Source: Azohydromonas aeria (GTDB lineage: Bacteria; Pseudomonadota; Gammaproteobacteria; Burkholderiales; Burkholderiaceae_C). From it: 64,000 bases of DNA. Below, one piece after another: positions 13,274 through 24,015 of the stretch (position 1 is the first letter of the stretch; every line of letters starts with the position of its first letter). A program made the position numbers and the translations under genes. Under the pieces are notes generated by a model. It had not been told where the DNA came from, ran no database searches, and worked only from the letters and a program-made list of their open reading frames with translations. Location of the stretch: NCBI RefSeq assembly GCF_009760915.1, contig NZ_VIDQ01000002.1, forward strand, positions 186,001-250,000, read 5' to 3'.

Positions 13274-13918
13274 TCAGGCCAGGCTCATGAGGGAGGCCCG
13301 GTAGCGCTCGTCCCACGCTTGCCCGCCGTTGACGCTCATGCCCACGCGGCGCAGCAGCCCGTCAGCCAGGCCGTACACCAGCCCGTGCACCTCGACGCGC
13401 TGGCCGCGGTACCAGGCGCGGCGCAGGATGGTGGTGCGGCACACGTTGGCCACCTGCTCGACGACGTTGAGCTCCACCAGGCGCCGGCCGCGCGCCTCGT
13501 CGTCCAGAGTGGCGCCCAGCCGCAGCTCGTGCTTGAAGGCGATGTCCTCGATGTGGCGCAGCCAGTTGTCGGCCAGGCCCGCGGAGCGGTGCTCGGCCAC
13601 GGCCTGCACGCCACCGCAGCCGTAGTGGCCCACGACCATGACGTGCTCGACCTTCAGGGCCTCCACGGCGTACTGCAGCACCGACAGGCAGTTCAGGTCC
13701 GAGTGCACCACCACGTTGGCGATGTTTCGGTGCACGAACACCTCGCCCGGGTCGAGTCCCAGGATCTCGTTGGCCGGCACGCGGCTGTCGGAGCAGCCGA
13801 TCCACAGGTAGCGCGGCGCCTGCTGGCGCGCCAGCCGGGTGAAGAACTCGGGATCGGCATCTACGCGCTGGTTGGCCCAGGCACGGTTGTTGGCAAAGAG
13901 CCCGTCGAGACTGCACAT
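13274..13918 (-). CDS. can: Beta-class carbonic anhydrase
   Basis: Interconverts CO2 and bicarbonate. The 214-aa product has the zinc ligands and catalytic dyad of the beta class: C42-x-D44-x-R46 (CSDSR), and H98-x2-C101 in GHYGCGG. It begins MCSLDGLFANNRAWANQ, like Can/CynT-type enzymes. It sits inside the leucine operon, 9 bp after liuA and 27 bp before liuB. The carboxylase LiuBD uses bicarbonate, so local supply of that substrate is a reasonable inference. Confidence 0.96.
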   Translation of the reverse strand: MCSLDGLFANNRAWANQRVDADPEFFTRLARQQAPRYLWIGCSDSRVPANEILGLDPGEVFVHRNIANVVVHSDLNCLSVLQYAVEALKVEHVMVVGHYGCGGVQAVAEHRSAGLADNWLRHIEDIAFKHELRLGATLDDEARGRRLVELNVVEQVANVCRTTILRRAWYRGQRVEVHGLVYGLADGLLRRVGMSVNGGQAWDERYRASLMSLA

Positions 13919-13927
13919 GGCCGGGCC

Positions 13928-15103
13928 TCACATGGTTTCGCTGAACAGCTCGCGGCCGATGAGCATGCGGCGGATCTCGCTGGTGCCCGCGCCGATCTCG
14001 TAGAGCTTGGCGTCGCGCCACAGCCGCTCCACCGGGAATTCCTTGGTGTAGCCCACGCCGCCCAAGGCCTGGATCGCCTCGCCGGCCATCCACGTCGCCT
14101 TCTCGGCCGAGTACAGGATGGCGCCCGCGGCATCCTTGCGCAGCGTGCGCGCATGGTCGGCGCGGTCGCAGGCCTGGCCCACCGCGTAGACGTAGGCGCG
14201 GCAGGCCTGGTGCGTGGTGTACATGTCGGCCAGCTTGCCCTGCATGAGCTGGAACTCGCCGATGCTCTGGCCGAACTGCTTGCGGTCGTGCACGAAGGGC
14301 ACCACCACGTCCATGCACGCGGCCATGATGCCCAGCGGGCCACCGGAGAGCACGGCGCGCTCGTAGTCCAGGCCGCTCATGAGCACCTTCACGCCCTGTC
14401 CCAGTCCGCCCAGCACGTTCTCCTCGGGGACCTCGCAGTCCTCGAAGAACACAGGGTAGGTGTTGGAGCCGCGCATGCCGAGCTTGTCGAGCTTGTTGCC
14501 GAAGCCCAGGCCCTTGAAACTCTTCTCGATGATGAAGGCGGTGATGCCCTTGGGGCCAGCCTCGGGATCGGTCTTGGCATAGACGATCATCGTGTCGGCG
14601 TCTCCGCCGTTCGTGATCCACATTTTCGAGCCGTTGAGCACGTAGCGGTCTCCGCGCTTCTCGGCCCGCAGCTTCATGCTGACCACGTCGGAGCCGGCGT
14701 TGGGCTCGCTCATGGCCAGCGCCCCGACGTGGTCGCCGGCCACCAGCGGCGGCAGGTACTTCGCCTTCTGTGCCGCGTTGCCGTTGCGGTGCAGCTGGTT
14801 GACGCACAGGTTGGAGTGCGCGCCGTAGCTCAGGCCCACCGAGGCCGACGCACGCGAGACTTCTTCCATCGCCACCATGTGCGCGAGGTAGCCCAGGTCG
14901 GTGCCGCCGTACTCCTCGCTCACCGTCATGCCGTGCAGGCCCAGGTCCCCCAGCTTCTTCCACAGGTCCGCGGGGAACAGGTTGTCGTGGTCGATGCTTG
15001 CTGCGCGCGGGGCAATCTCGTCGGCCGCGAAGCTGCGCACCGTGTCGCGCAGCATCTCGATGGTTTCGCCGAGGTCAAAGCTCAGGCCGGGAAGGTGCAT
15101 CAT
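13928..15103 (-). CDS. liuA: Isovaleryl-CoA dehydrogenase
   Basis: This FAD enzyme oxidises isovaleryl-CoA to 3-methylcrotonyl-CoA and reduces ETF. The 391-aa product shows acyl-CoA dehydrogenase blocks in order: [30 protein letters not shown] (signature 1), [35 protein letters not shown], the catalytic-base region [19 protein letters not shown], and [19 protein letters not shown]. The ATG at 15103 follows GGAGA; a second ATG follows at once. It is the first gene of the leucine-catabolism operon, 116 bp from the upstream oxidoreductase gene on the same strand. Confidence 0.95.
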   Translation of the reverse strand: MMHLPGLSFDLGETIEMLRDTVRSFAADEIAPRAASIDHDNLFPADLWKKLGDLGLHGMTVSEEYGGTDLGYLAHMVAMEEVSRASASVGLSYGAHSNLCVNQLHRNGNAAQKAKYLPPLVAGDHVGALAMSEPNAGSDVVSMKLRAEKRGDRYVLNGSKMWITNGGDADTMIVYAKTDPEAGPKGITAFIIEKSFKGLGFGNKLDKLGMRGSNTYPVFFEDCEVPEENVLGGLGQGVKVLMSGLDYERAVLSGGPLGIMAACMDVVVPFVHDRKQFGQSIGEFQLMQGKLADMYTTHQACRAYVYAVGQACDRADHARTLRKDAAGAILYSAEKATWMAGEAIQALGGVGYTKEFPVERLWRDAKLYEIGAGTSEIRRMLIGRELFSETM

Positions 15104-15219
15104 GAAAAATGTCTCCGTGTGTGGGGTCGGTTTGGCGGCAAGCGTAGGTGCCGGCGCGGTATGGCGGGAGCCAGGATGGTTGCAATTCGCGCCATGTCCG
15201 GCGGCGCCGGAGGCCAGCG

Positions 15220-18200
15220 TCAAGCAGCGGCGCGGGATGCCGCTTCGGGTTGCGAGGCAGGGCCTTGCGGCGACGTGAGCGCAGCCAGCAGCTGTTGCTG
15301 GCGCTGCTGGGCCGCCGCGGCGTTGTGCTCCTTGACGTGGCCGAAGCCGCGCACGGTCTGCGGCAGGCGGGCCAGTTCCAGCGCCGTCGTGAGCCGCTCC
15401 GGAGTCACCGCGCCCGTGACCTGGCGCATCAGCGCCTCGAACTCGCCGATGGCCGCACGCTCGCCACGGCGTTCGGCCGTGTAGCCGAAGATGTCCAGCG
15501 GGGTGCCACGCAGCCGCTTGGCCCTGGCCAGGAACCTGTAGGCAGTGGCTATCCACGGCCCGTAGGACTTCTTGACCAGGTGGCCCTGGGCATCCTTCCT
15601 GGAGAACAGCGGCGGCGCCAGGTGGAAGTTCAGCCTGTAGTCGCCTTCGAACTGGCTTGCCACGCGGTCGAAGAAGCCGGTCTCGACGTACAGGCGCGCC
15701 ACCTCGTACTCGTCCTTGTAGGCCATGAGCTTGTACAGGCTCACCGCCGCCTCGCGCGCCAGGCGGTCGCCGCCGGTGCGTTGCTTCTCGGCCGTGGCGA
15801 TCTCGCGCACGAAGGCCTCGAAGCGCTGGGCATAGGCCCCGTTCTGGTAGGCGGCAAGGCGCCTGGTGCGGTCCTCGATCAGCGCCTCCAGGCCCAGGGT
15901 GCGCTGGGGCATCATCACCACCGCAGCCGGCTTGGCCAGACCGGCAGCCTGTTGCACCACGGCCAGATCCAGCGCGGCCTGCCGGCCCCAGGCAAACGCG
16001 GCCTTGTTCATCGGCACCGCAGCGCCGTTGAGCTCGATGGCGCGCATGAGGGAATCCTCGCGCAGCGGGATCCAGCCCTTCTGCCAGGCAAAGCCCAGCA
16101 CGAACACGTTGGTCGCCACGGCATCGCCCATCAACGCGGTGGCCAGTGCCGCCGCGTTGAGCGCTTCCACCGACTGCGCCGCGCCGCGCACGCGTTGCAG
16201 CATGGCCTCCGGGTCGGTTGCCCAATCCGGGTTCTGCGTGAAGGCGCCGGTGGGCGGCACGTCGGTGTTCATCACCGCCCGCGTGCGGCCTGCGTCCATG
16301 GTGCCGATCGCTTCCTTGCCGGCGCCGACCATCAGGTCGCAACCCAGCACCACGTCGGCCTGCTTTGCCGCCACTCGCGCTGCATGCAGTCCGGCCGGCG
16401 TGGCGGCCAGGCGCACGTGCGACATCACCGCGCCGCCCTTCTGCGCCAGACCCGCCATGTCCAGCACCAGCACGCCCTTGCCTTCCAGGTGCGCGGCCAT
16501 GCCCATGAGGGCACCGATGGTCACCACGCCGGTGCCGCCGACACCGGTCACCACCACGTTGCACGGCGCGTCGAGCGCCGGCAGCACGGGAGCGGGCAGG
16601 TTTTGCGGCGGCACGGCCTTGGACTTGTTCGGCTTGCGCAGCGCACCCCCTTCCACCGTGACGAAGCTCGGACAGAAACCCTTGACGCAAGAAAAATCCT
16701 TGTTGCACGAGCTCTGGTCGATCTGGCGCTTGCGGCCCAGCGGCGTTTCCAGCGGCAGGATGGAGACGCAGTTGGACTGCACGCCGCAGTCGCCGCAGCC
16801 CTCGCACACCTCCTCGTTGATCACGACGCGCTTGGGCGGATCGACGAGCTGCTTCTTCTTGCGGCGGCGCCGCTTCTCGGCCGCGCAGGTCTGGGCGTAG
16901 ACGATCACGGAAACACCCTGCTTCTCGCGCAAGTCCCGCTGCAGGTCGTCCATGCCGTCGCGGTGGCTGATGGCCACGCCGGCGGGCAGCCCGCTCATGC
17001 CCTCGTAGAGATCCGGCTCATCGCTGACGAGATGCAGGTGCTCCACGCCCTCGGCCGCAAGCTGCTGCAGGATCTGCGGCACGGTGGGCGAGCCTTCCAC
17101 CGGCTGGCCGCCGGTCATGGCCACCGCGTCGTTGACCAGGATCTTGTAGGTGATGTTCACGCCCGCGGCCTTGGCGGCGCGGATGGCCAGCGACCCGGAG
17201 TGCATGTAGGTGCCGTCACCCAGGTTGGCAAAGATGTGCTTCGTGCCCGTGAAGGGCGCCTGGCCAATCCAGCTCACGCCTTCGCCGCCCATCTGCGTGA
17301 ACGTCTCGGTGCGGCGGTCCATCCACTGCGCCATGTAGTGGCAGCCGATGCCGGCCACGGCACGCGAGCCCTCGGGCACCTTGGTGCTGGTGTTGTGCGG
17401 GCAGCCCGAGCAGAAGTACGGCAGCCGCTGCTGCGAGCCGGGTTCGACGCGGGTGAAGCCGTCGGCAGCCCGGCACGGCGTGAGGTGCGCACGCGCGCCA
17501 GCAGGCAACTGCTCCACGCCCAGCACCTTGGCCATGCGCGCGGCGATGACGCCCGCGATGGCCGCCGGCGTGAGCTCGCCGTTGGGCGAGAGCAGGATGC
17601 CGTCGTGCGGCACCTTGACCCATTCGCCGCTCTCGTCGTACTTGCCCACCACGCGGGGGCGCGAGGCGATGGGCGCGTTGTAGAGCTGCTCCTTGAGCTG
17701 GTACTCGATGATCTGGCGCTTCTCCTCGACCACCAGGATCTCGTCCAGCCCTTCGGCGAACTCGCGGATGCACTCGGGCTCCAGCGGCCAGGACACGCCG
17801 ATCTTGAGCAGCCGCACGCCCAGGGACTGCGCGGTCGTTTCGTCAATGCCCATCATGGCCAGCGCCTCGCGCACGTCGAGGTAGCTTTTGCCCGTGGTGA
17901 CGATGCCCAGCTTCGCCACGGGCGCGGCCCAGTCCTGGCGGTTGAGGCGGTTCAGGCGCACGTATTCCAGCAGCGCATAGAGGCGCTCGCGCTGCAGCCG
18001 GTTCTCCTGCTCCAGCGGCGGGTCGGGCCAGCGGATGTGGAAACCGTCAGTGGGGATCGGATAGGTGTCGGGCACCTTGATCTCCACGGCCATCGGGTCG
18101 ATCTCGAAGGACGAGGACGACTCGATGGTGTCGCTGATGGACTTGAAACCCACCCAGCAGCCCGAGTAGCGCGACATGGCCCAGCCGTGCAGGCCGAACT

Positions 18201-18753
18201 CGATGAACTCGCGCACGCCCGACGGATTGAGCACCGGGATCATGGCCGCGATGAAGGCATGCTCGCTCTGGTGCGGCAGGCTCGACGATTTACACGAATG
18301 GTCGTCGCCGGCGATGAGCAGCACGCCGCCGTGCTTGGAGCAGCCGGCGATGTTGCCGTGCTTGAACACGTCGCCGCTGCGATCCACCCCGGGGCCCTTG
18401 CCGTACCACAGCGCGAACACGCCATCGACCGTGGCCTGGGGGTCGAGGTTGACCATCTGCGTGCCCCAGACGGCGGTGGCTGCCAGTTCCTCGTTGAGGC
18501 CGGGGACGAACTTGATGTCGTGCTCGGCCAGGTGCTTCTTGGCCTTCCACAGCTCCTGGTCCACCGCGCCCAGCGGCGAGCCGCGGTAGCCCGAGACGAA
18601 GCCGCCGGTGTTCAGGCCCGCGGCCGCGTCGCGTTCCTTCTGCGCCATCAGCAGCCGCACCAGGGCCTGGGTGCCCGTCATGTAAACGCGGCCCTTCGGC
18701 AGCGTGTACTTGTCTTCCAGCGTGACGTTGGCAAGGGTCTGTGCGTTGTCCAT
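15220..18753 (-). CDS. Indolepyruvate:ferredoxin oxidoreductase, fused IorA/IorB type
   Basis: This enzyme oxidatively decarboxylates aryl- or branched-chain 2-oxoacids to acyl-CoA. The 1177-aa single chain joins an N-terminal pyrimidine-binding domain ([16 protein letters not shown]), a TPP-binding domain ([28 protein letters not shown]), a cysteine-rich iron-sulfur segment ([13 protein letters not shown]...[13 protein letters not shown]), and a C-terminal gamma domain ([32 protein letters not shown]). The start at 18753 is chosen because [16 protein letters not shown] is where conserved sequence begins; an in-frame ATG exists 7 codons upstream. The gene is divergent from a LysR regulator across a 111-bp promoter region. 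Confidence 0.93.
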   Translation of the reverse strand: MDNAQTLANVTLEDKYTLPKGRVYMTGTQALVRLLMAQKERDAAAGLNTGGFVSGYRGSPLGAVDQELWKAKKHLAEHDIKFVPGLNEELAATAVWGTQMVNLDPQATVDGVFALWYGKGPGVDRSGDVFKHGNIAGCSKHGGVLLIAGDDHSCKSSSLPHQSEHAFIAAMIPVLNPSGVREFIEFGLHGWAMSRYSGCWVGFKSISDTIESSSSFEIDPMAVEIKVPDTYPIPTDGFHIRWPDPPLEQENRLQRERLYALLEYVRLNRLNRQDWAAPVAKLGIVTTGKSYLDVREALAMMGIDETTAQSLGVRLLKIGVSWPLEPECIREFAEGLDEILVVEEKRQIIEYQLKEQLYNAPIASRPRVVGKYDESGEWVKVPHDGILLSPNGELTPAAIAGVIAARMAKVLGVEQLPAGARAHLTPCRAADGFTRVEPGSQQRLPYFCSGCPHNTSTKVPEGSRAVAGIGCHYMAQWMDRRTETFTQMGGEGVSWIGQAPFTGTKHIFANLGDGTYMHSGSLAIRAAKAAGVNITYKILVNDAVAMTGGQPVEGSPTVPQILQQLAAEGVEHLHLVSDEPDLYEGMSGLPAGVAISHRDGMDDLQRDLREKQGVSVIVYAQTCAAEKRRRRKKKQLVDPPKRVVINEEVCEGCGDCGVQSNCVSILPLETPLGRKRQIDQSSCNKDFSCVKGFCPSFVTVEGGALRKPNKSKAVPPQNLPAPVLPALDAPCNVVVTGVGGTGVVTIGALMGMAAHLEGKGVLVLDMAGLAQKGGAVMSHVRLAATPAGLHAARVAAKQADVVLGCDLMVGAGKEAIGTMDAGRTRAVMNTDVPPTGAFTQNPDWATDPEAMLQRVRGAAQSVEALNAAALATALMGDAVATNVFVLGFAWQKGWIPLREDSLMRAIELNGAAVPMNKAAFAWGRQAALDLAVVQQAAGLAKPAAVVMMPQRTLGLEALIEDRTRRLAAYQNGAYAQRFEAFVREIATAEKQRTGGDRLAREAAVSLYKLMAYKDEYEVARLYVETGFFDRVASQFEGDYRLNFHLAPPLFSRKDAQGHLVKKSYGPWIATAYRFLARAKRLRGTPLDIFGYTAERRGERAAIGEFEALMRQVTGAVTPERLTTALELARLPQTVRGFGHVKEHNAAAAQQRQQQLLAALTSPQGPASQPEAASRAAA

Positions 18754-18824
18754 CGTGGTCTCGGGGCCTGGCATCGGCTTGATACGTGGTGATTGACGGC
18801 AGTTTCGTCGTCGGCCGCTCTGAG

Positions 18825-18850
18825 GTAAAACGCAAATGTTCGCTATTTGC
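18825..18850. promoter_or_regulatory. Shared 22-nt motif and inverted repeat in the divergent promoter
   Basis: Positions 18825-18846 match 19 of 22 bases of 5379-5400, upstream of ETF-QO. Within and just past it is a perfect inverted repeat GCAAAT-N7-ATTTGC at 18832-18850. It sits 72 bp from the oxidoreductase start and 15 bp from the LysR start, so a protein bound here could control both genes. Confidence 0.5.
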
Positions 18851-18864
18851 CATCGAAGAAATCG

Positions 18865-19797
18865 ATGTCCACCTCCCAACCTCCCATCCGCTTCACGCTG
18901 CGCCAGCTGCAGTACTTCGCCGCCGTGGCCCGCACCGGCCAGATCTCGCTGGCGGCCACCGAGGCCAGCATCACGCAGTCCACGATGACGGCGGCCATCG
19001 CGGAGCTCGAACGCGTGCTGGGCACGCTGCTGTTCGAGCGCAGCCGCAGCGGCGTGACGCTGACCTACGAGGGCCACCTGTTCCTGCAGCACGCGCAAAC
19101 GGTGCTGGAAGCCGCGGCCGACGCCGCACGTCATCCGTTCCGCGACCGCAGCACGGTGTCGGGCACGCTGCAACTCGCGGCCAGCTACACGGTGCTGGGC
19201 TACTTCCTCATGCCCTTCATCGCCAAGTTCCAGAAGCTTTATCCGGGCGTGCGCATCGTGCCGGTGGAGCGCGACCGCGAGCACATCGAGGCCAGCATCG
19301 AGGCGGGCGAAATCGAGATGGGCGTGGCACTGACCTCCAACTTGCTGGATCCCAAGCGCCTGCAGCGCCGGGTGCTGGCGCGCTCGCGGCGCCAGCTGTG
19401 GGTGGCGGCCAACCATCCACTGGCCGAGCTGAGCCAGGCTTCGCTGGACGACGTGTCACCCTATCCGTACATCCTGCCCGCGGTGGACGAGGGCGACACG
19501 GCGGCAATGCGTTACTGGAGCGACGCGGGCATCGAGCCCGAGTCCTTCGTGCGCACCACCTCGATGGAGGCCGTGCGCGAGATGGTGGCGCTGGGCCTGG
19601 GCGTCACGATCCTCTCCGACATGGTGTTTCGCCCCTGGTCGCTCGATGGCCGGCGCATCCAGACCGTTCCGCTCAAAGACCCAATCCCGCCCATGGAGGT
19701 GGGCCTGGTGTGGCGCAAGGGGCAACGCCTCAGCCCCCTGGCCAGCACGCTGTGCAAGTACCTGGAGTTGTCCGTGGCAGCGCCCGGTTCGGAATGA
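18865..19797 (+). CDS. LysR-family transcriptional regulator
   Basis: The 310-aa product has an N-terminal winged HTH (FTLRQLQYFAAVARTGQISLAATEASITQSTMTAAI, written here only as the block at residues 9-43) followed by LysR effector-domain features: TVSGTLQLAASYTVLGYFLMPF and LGLGVTILSDMV near the C-terminus. The ATG at 18865 is preferred over an upstream TTG that would add six residues within the inverted repeat. It diverges from the indolepyruvate oxidoreductase and probably controls it. Its stop faces the leuB-like gene 13 bp away. Confidence 0.93.
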   Translation: MSTSQPPIRFTLRQLQYFAAVARTGQISLAATEASITQSTMTAAIAELERVLGTLLFERSRSGVTLTYEGHLFLQHAQTVLEAAADAARHPFRDRSTVSGTLQLAASYTVLGYFLMPFIAKFQKLYPGVRIVPVERDREHIEASIEAGEIEMGVALTSNLLDPKRLQRRVLARSRRQLWVAANHPLAELSQASLDDVSPYPYILPAVDEGDTAAMRYWSDAGIEPESFVRTTSMEAVREMVALGLGVTILSDMVFRPWSLDGRRIQTVPLKDPIPPMEVGLVWRKGQRLSPLASTLCKYLELSVAAPGSE

Positions 19798-19810
19798 GCT
19801 GCAGGCGGGG

Positions 19811-20911
19811 TCAACCCAGAGCGGCCACCACGGCGTCACCCATGGCGCCGGTGCCCACCACGCGGGTGCCGCCAGCGAGGTCCGCCGTGCGTAGGCCCTG
19901 GCGCAGCACAGCCGTCACCGCGGCCTCGATGCGATGCGCCAGGTCGTCGCGGCCCAGCGAATGGCGCAGCATCAGCGCGGCGGCGCGGATGCACGCCAGT
20001 GGGTTGGCGACGTCGCGCCCGGCAATGTCCAGCGCCGTGCCGTGTCCGGCCTCGAACATGCCGCGCGGGCCCTCACCTAGCAGCGCCGAGGCGGGCAGGC
20101 CGATCGAGCCGGTCAGCACCGAGGCGGCGTCCGACAGGATGTCGCCGAACAGGTTGCCGGACAGGATGACGTCGAAGCGACCCGGATTCGAGATCAGCTG
20201 CATCGCCGCACTGTCGGCATAGAGGTGGCTCAGCTCGACGGCCGGGTACTCGCGCGCGACCTCGATGACGACCTCGCGCCACACGCGCGAGGTGGCCAGC
20301 ACGTTGGCCTTGTCCACGTTGCAGACCCGCCCCGAGCGGCGCTGCGCAGCCTTGAAGGCCACGTGGGCGATGCGCCGCACCTCGCCTTCGGCATAGCGCA
20401 TGCTGTCGAAGCCCTCACGCTCGCCGGCAAACGGGCCGTCGGGCGCCGCGCGTACGCCCTTGGGGCTCCCGGTGTAGACGTCGCCGTTGAGCTCGCGCAC
20501 CACCAGCAGGTCCACGCCCGACACCTTCTCGGCACGCAGCGGCGAGAGCTCCGCCAGCTCGGCCGGCACGCTGACCTGCTTGAGGTTGGCGAACAGGCCC
20601 ATGGCGTTGCGCAAGCCGAGGATGGCGCGCTCCGGGCGCAGCGCGGGCTCCAGGTGGTCAAAGCGCGGATCGCCCACGGCGCCGAACAGCACCGCGTCGC
20701 TGGCCAGCGCCAGATCGATGGTCGGCTGCGGCAGCGGCGTGCCGGTGAGCAGCCAGGCGCTACCGCCCACCGGGGCTTCCCTGGCCTCGAATTCAAAACC
20801 ATGGCCCTGCAGGGCCCGCAGCACCTTGAGCGCCTGGGCCACGATCTCCGGGCCGATGCCTTCCCCGGGCAGGACAGCGATGCGGTGCGGCCGGCTCACA
20901 AGCGCGCTCAC
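19811..20911 (-). CDS. 3-isopropylmalate dehydrogenase-like beta-decarboxylating dehydrogenase
   Basis: NAD-dependent oxidative decarboxylation of a 2-(R)-hydroxyacid is expected. The 366-aa product has IAVLPGEGIGPEIVAQ, the RPERAILGLRNAMGLFANLKQV block, VRELNGDVYTGSPKG, NVDKANVLATSRVW and the metal/substrate signature LYADSAAMQLISNP...DVILSGNLFGDILSD. It starts with GTG at 20911, overlapping the stop of the Bug gene by 4 bp. It resembles LeuB. The transporter-like and aconitase-like neighbours argue for a catabolic paralogue, but it could also serve leucine synthesis. Confidence 0.88.
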   Translation of the reverse strand: MSALVSRPHRIAVLPGEGIGPEIVAQALKVLRALQGHGFEFEAREAPVGGSAWLLTGTPLPQPTIDLALASDAVLFGAVGDPRFDHLEPALRPERAILGLRNAMGLFANLKQVSVPAELAELSPLRAEKVSGVDLLVVRELNGDVYTGSPKGVRAAPDGPFAGEREGFDSMRYAEGEVRRIAHVAFKAAQRRSGRVCNVDKANVLATSRVWREVVIEVAREYPAVELSHLYADSAAMQLISNPGRFDVILSGNLFGDILSDAASVLTGSIGLPASALLGEGPRGMFEAGHGTALDIAGRDVANPLACIRAAALMLRHSLGRDDLAHRIEAAVTAVLRQGLRTADLAGGTRVVGTGAMGDAVVAALG

Positions 20912-21885
20912 TCGGCCGTGGCGCCGGACTGCTTGACCAGCTTGGCGTGCTTGTCCAGCTCGGACTTGAAGAACGGCACGGCCTGCTCCGGCGTGCTGTT
21001 GATGACCGTGATGCCTTGCTGGACCAGGGCCTCCTGCACTTCCTTTTGCGCCAGCACGGTCTTGGTGTCGGCGTAGACCTTCTGGACCATGGGTGCGGGC
21101 AGCCCGGCCGGGCCCACGAGGGCGATCCAGGCATCGAAGCTGTAGTTGGGCAGTCCGGACTCGGCCAGCGTCGGCACGTCGGGCAGCACCGGGGAGCGGG
21201 TCTTGGTGGACATGCCCAAAGCGCGCAACTTGCCGCTCTTGATGTGCGGCGCTGCTGCCGTCACGGAGATGAACGCCATGTCCACCTGGCCGCCCACGAT
21301 GTCCGAGGTCAGCGGCCCGGTGCCCTTGTAGGGGATATGGCGGATCTCCACGCCGGCCTCGGTGCCGAACATCACGCCGGCCAGGTGCAGCGTGCTGCCA
21401 TTGCCCGCCGAGCCGAGATTCAGGGTGCCGGGCTTGGCCTTCATCAGCGCAACGAGTTCCTTCACGTTGTTGGCCTTGACCGAGGGGTGCACCACCAGCA
21501 CAAGCGGCACGGTGCCGATGACGGTGATCGGCGTAATGTCCTTCAGCGTGTCGAAAGGGACCTTCTTGTAGATGCTGGGATTGATGACGTGGTTGGAAGA
21601 AATCATGCCCAGCGTCAGGCCATCCTTGGGTGCATTCACGACTTGCACAGTGCCCGTCATGCCGCCGGCGCCGGGCAGGTTGTCGATCACGATCGGATGG
21701 CCCATGACCTTGGCCATCTGGTTGCTCATGGCACGCGCCACGGCGTCCACCGTGGAGCCTGCGGACAGCGGCACGACGACCCGGATGGGCTTGTCGGACT
21801 GCGCCTGTACCAGCGAAGCCGGCAGCGCCAAGGCCAGGCAAGCCATGGCCAGGGCGCCTCGGCGCGTGAGGGTGCGAATCGTCAC
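20908..21885 (-). CDS. Bug/TctC-family tripartite tricarboxylate transporter solute-binding protein
   Basis: Periplasmic binding protein of 325 aa that captures a carboxylate for a TctAB-type permease. It has a signal peptide (MTIRTLTRRGALAMACLALALPASLVQA), given here as residues 1-28. The mature part starts with the Bug hallmark KPIRVVVPLSAGSTVDAVAR and continues with VIDNLPGAGGMTG and PDVPTLAESGLP. Translation starts at GTG 21885, eight bases after AGGAGA. No tctA or tctB is in the window. The ligand is probably the substrate of the two flanking enzymes. Confidence 0.92.
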   Translation of the reverse strand: MTIRTLTRRGALAMACLALALPASLVQAQSDKPIRVVVPLSAGSTVDAVARAMSNQMAKVMGHPIVIDNLPGAGGMTGTVQVVNAPKDGLTLGMISSNHVINPSIYKKVPFDTLKDITPITVIGTVPLVLVVHPSVKANNVKELVALMKAKPGTLNLGSAGNGSTLHLAGVMFGTEAGVEIRHIPYKGTGPLTSDIVGGQVDMAFISVTAAAPHIKSGKLRALGMSTKTRSPVLPDVPTLAESGLPNYSFDAWIALVGPAGLPAPMVQKVYADTKTVLAQKEVQEALVQQGITVINSTPEQAVPFFKSELDKHAKLVKQSGATAE

Positions 21886-21926
21886 GTTGTCTCCTGTGTG
21901 ATGGATGGATCGGCGCCGGCTGGGTT

Positions 21927-23894
21927 TCAACTGCCCGCCTGGGCCTGCAGCTCTTCGAACGACACCAGGCGCCCTGCGATGGCGCTGGCCGCCACGGTGG
22001 GCGGGCTGGCCAGCCAGACCTGGCCGGGGCCGCCGCGGCCGGGGAAGTTGCGGTTGATGGCGCTCACCGTCACCTGCGCGGCTTCGGTGGACGAGCCGGG
22101 CCCGCAGTTGCCGCAGGCGCCGCACGAGGGCTGCAGGATGCGCGCGCCCACCTGCTCGAAGGCCTCGACGTAGCCGCGCGCGATGCACTGGTCGCGTACG
22201 GCCGTGGTGCCGAACTGCAGGTACAGCTGCACCCCCGGCGCCACGCGCAGGCCGCGCTGCGCGGCCCAGGCCAGCACCGCGTGGTAGTGCTCGAAGTCCT
22301 CCAGCTTGCCCGCGGTGCACGAGCCGCCGTAGGCGATGTCCACGTGCGGGCGCTCGGCCACGTCGGCCAGCGCCACGCCGTTGCCCGGGTCGCCGGGCCG
22401 CGCCACCATCGGCGCGAGCCGGCCGCAGTCCACCTCGATCACGCCGGCATAGGCGGCGCCCGCGTCGCTCTTCATCCACGGCTGCAGCGCGACGTCCAGG
22501 CCGCGGCGCTGCTTGAGGAAGCGCACGGTCTCCGCGTCCGGCGCCACGATGCCGGTGAAGCCGCCCAGCTCCGCCGTCATGTTGGTAAGCGTGGCGCGCT
22601 CGTCGGTGGACAGTTTCTCCACCACCGGCCCCGTGAATTCGAACACTTTGCCCAGCCCCGCGCCGGCGCGGATGGCCGGCAGCGCCAGCAGGTGCAGCAC
22701 CACGTCCTTGGCGGTGAGCCCGGCAGGCAGCGCGCCGTCGAGCCGCACCAGCAGCGACTGCGGCACGGTCAGCCGCACCGCGCCGGTGACGAAGGCGTTG
22801 GCCATGTCGGTGGTGCCCACGCCGAAGGCCACGCAGCCCAGGGCGCCGCTGTGCGGCGTGTGCGAGTCGGTGCCCACGACCAGGCCGCCGGGCAGCGCGT
22901 GGTGCTCGGCCACCATCGCGTGCGAGATGCCGGCGACGTTGCGGCCGTCGTCCTGCGCGGCCTCGGCCTCGGTCAGCGCGCGGTACTCGCGCAGGCCATG
23001 CTTTGCCGCGAAGGCGCGCTGCGCGCGGCACATGGCCAGCACGTTGTCCACCAAGCCGCCGCGCACGTGCGCCGGGCTCTCGGTGACGTAGTTGGTGTGG
23101 TCCTCGAACACGACGATGGACGCCGGGTCCTGCAGCGCGAGCCCTTCGCCGAAGGTGGCGCCCAGCATGTGCGCGGCCATGCCGGTGTAGTACTCGTGGA
23201 TGAAGCGCAGGTCCGCGCGCACGAAGGCGCCGTCGCCGGGCGCCGGGTCGGCCGCGGTGAGCTCGGTGGCCAGCGCGTGGCGCGCCACGATCTTCTCGAA
23301 CAGCGTGCGCGGCCGCCCGCCTTCGGGCACCGCCACCGGGCGCACGTCGCGCATGAACCGCTGCCCGAAGCGCAGCAGCCCGCCGGCACGCAGGATGGCC
23401 GCGGCCAGCGCGTCGCGCCCGGCCACGAGCTCATCGATGGAGATGGCCTCCCCGGCCTGAATGCGCGGGATGAGGCCGAAGTCGGTCGAGGTGAACAGCC
23501 CGATGTTGTCGGCGTTCTGGCGGTAGATGCGCTCGAAGCTCTCGGCGATGACGAGGCGGATGCCAGCCAGCTTCTCGGCAAAGGGGCTGTGCTCGCGCGA
23601 CGACCCCTTGCCGTAGCGCTTGCCCGCCACCGTGACGGCGAAGCCGCCGGCGCGCGCCGCCTCCGGCCCGAAGGGCAGGCTGTCGCCGGCCTGGAAGCCG
23701 GTGTAGGTGAAGCGGCCGAGCCGGTCGTCGTAGTGCGACAGAATGTGCACCGGCGTGATCTCGTCGGTGGAGACGTCGTCGCGCAGCGGGCCCGCCTGCG
23801 CTGGCGTGATGGCCTCGCCCGCGAGCTGGCGCGCTATGGCGTCGGCAGACCGGCTCAGGAACAGGATGCGGCCATCGAGCTGAAGGGTTTGCAT
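21927..23894 (-). CDS. Aconitase-family hydratase, swivel domain fused ahead of the large subunit
   Basis: The 655-aa protein has a LeuD/aconitase swivel domain first (about residues 25-190: DDVSTDEITPVHILSHYD, KRYGKGSSREHSPFAEK, ADNIGLFTSTDFGLIPR). A large catalytic domain follows: VVFEDHTNYV, VVGTDSHTPHSGALGC, GGSCTAGKLEDFEHY, and the cluster cysteines SCGACGNCGPGSS. All three [4Fe-4S] cysteines are present. The order is that of AcnB without its HEAT domain, and the reverse of AcnA. It probably isomerises or hydrates a di- or tricarboxylate for the LeuB-like enzyme downstream. The true substrate is unknown. Confidence 0.88.
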   Translation of the reverse strand: MQTLQLDGRILFLSRSADAIARQLAGEAITPAQAGPLRDDVSTDEITPVHILSHYDDRLGRFTYTGFQAGDSLPFGPEAARAGGFAVTVAGKRYGKGSSREHSPFAEKLAGIRLVIAESFERIYRQNADNIGLFTSTDFGLIPRIQAGEAISIDELVAGRDALAAAILRAGGLLRFGQRFMRDVRPVAVPEGGRPRTLFEKIVARHALATELTAADPAPGDGAFVRADLRFIHEYYTGMAAHMLGATFGEGLALQDPASIVVFEDHTNYVTESPAHVRGGLVDNVLAMCRAQRAFAAKHGLREYRALTEAEAAQDDGRNVAGISHAMVAEHHALPGGLVVGTDSHTPHSGALGCVAFGVGTTDMANAFVTGAVRLTVPQSLLVRLDGALPAGLTAKDVVLHLLALPAIRAGAGLGKVFEFTGPVVEKLSTDERATLTNMTAELGGFTGIVAPDAETVRFLKQRRGLDVALQPWMKSDAGAAYAGVIEVDCGRLAPMVARPGDPGNGVALADVAERPHVDIAYGGSCTAGKLEDFEHYHAVLAWAAQRGLRVAPGVQLYLQFGTTAVRDQCIARGYVEAFEQVGARILQPSCGACGNCGPGSSTEAAQVTVSAINRNFPGRGGPGQVWLASPPTVAASAIAGRLVSFEELQAQAGS

Positions 23895-24015
23895 GGAGTC
23901 GTCGGGCGGAGGCGGGCCGGCGCAAATGCCGGGCACGGGACTCCACACAGGGCGTGGGAAAGTGGCGTGAATCTAGTCACACCACCCCCGCCCAAGAAGT
24001 GCTCATGCGGCATGC

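Noticed and set aside
15148..18792. Plus-strand frame of 1214 codons opposite the indolepyruvate oxidoreductase
   Set aside because: The minus-strand protein has all expected domains; the plus frame is His/Arg/Leu-rich noise.
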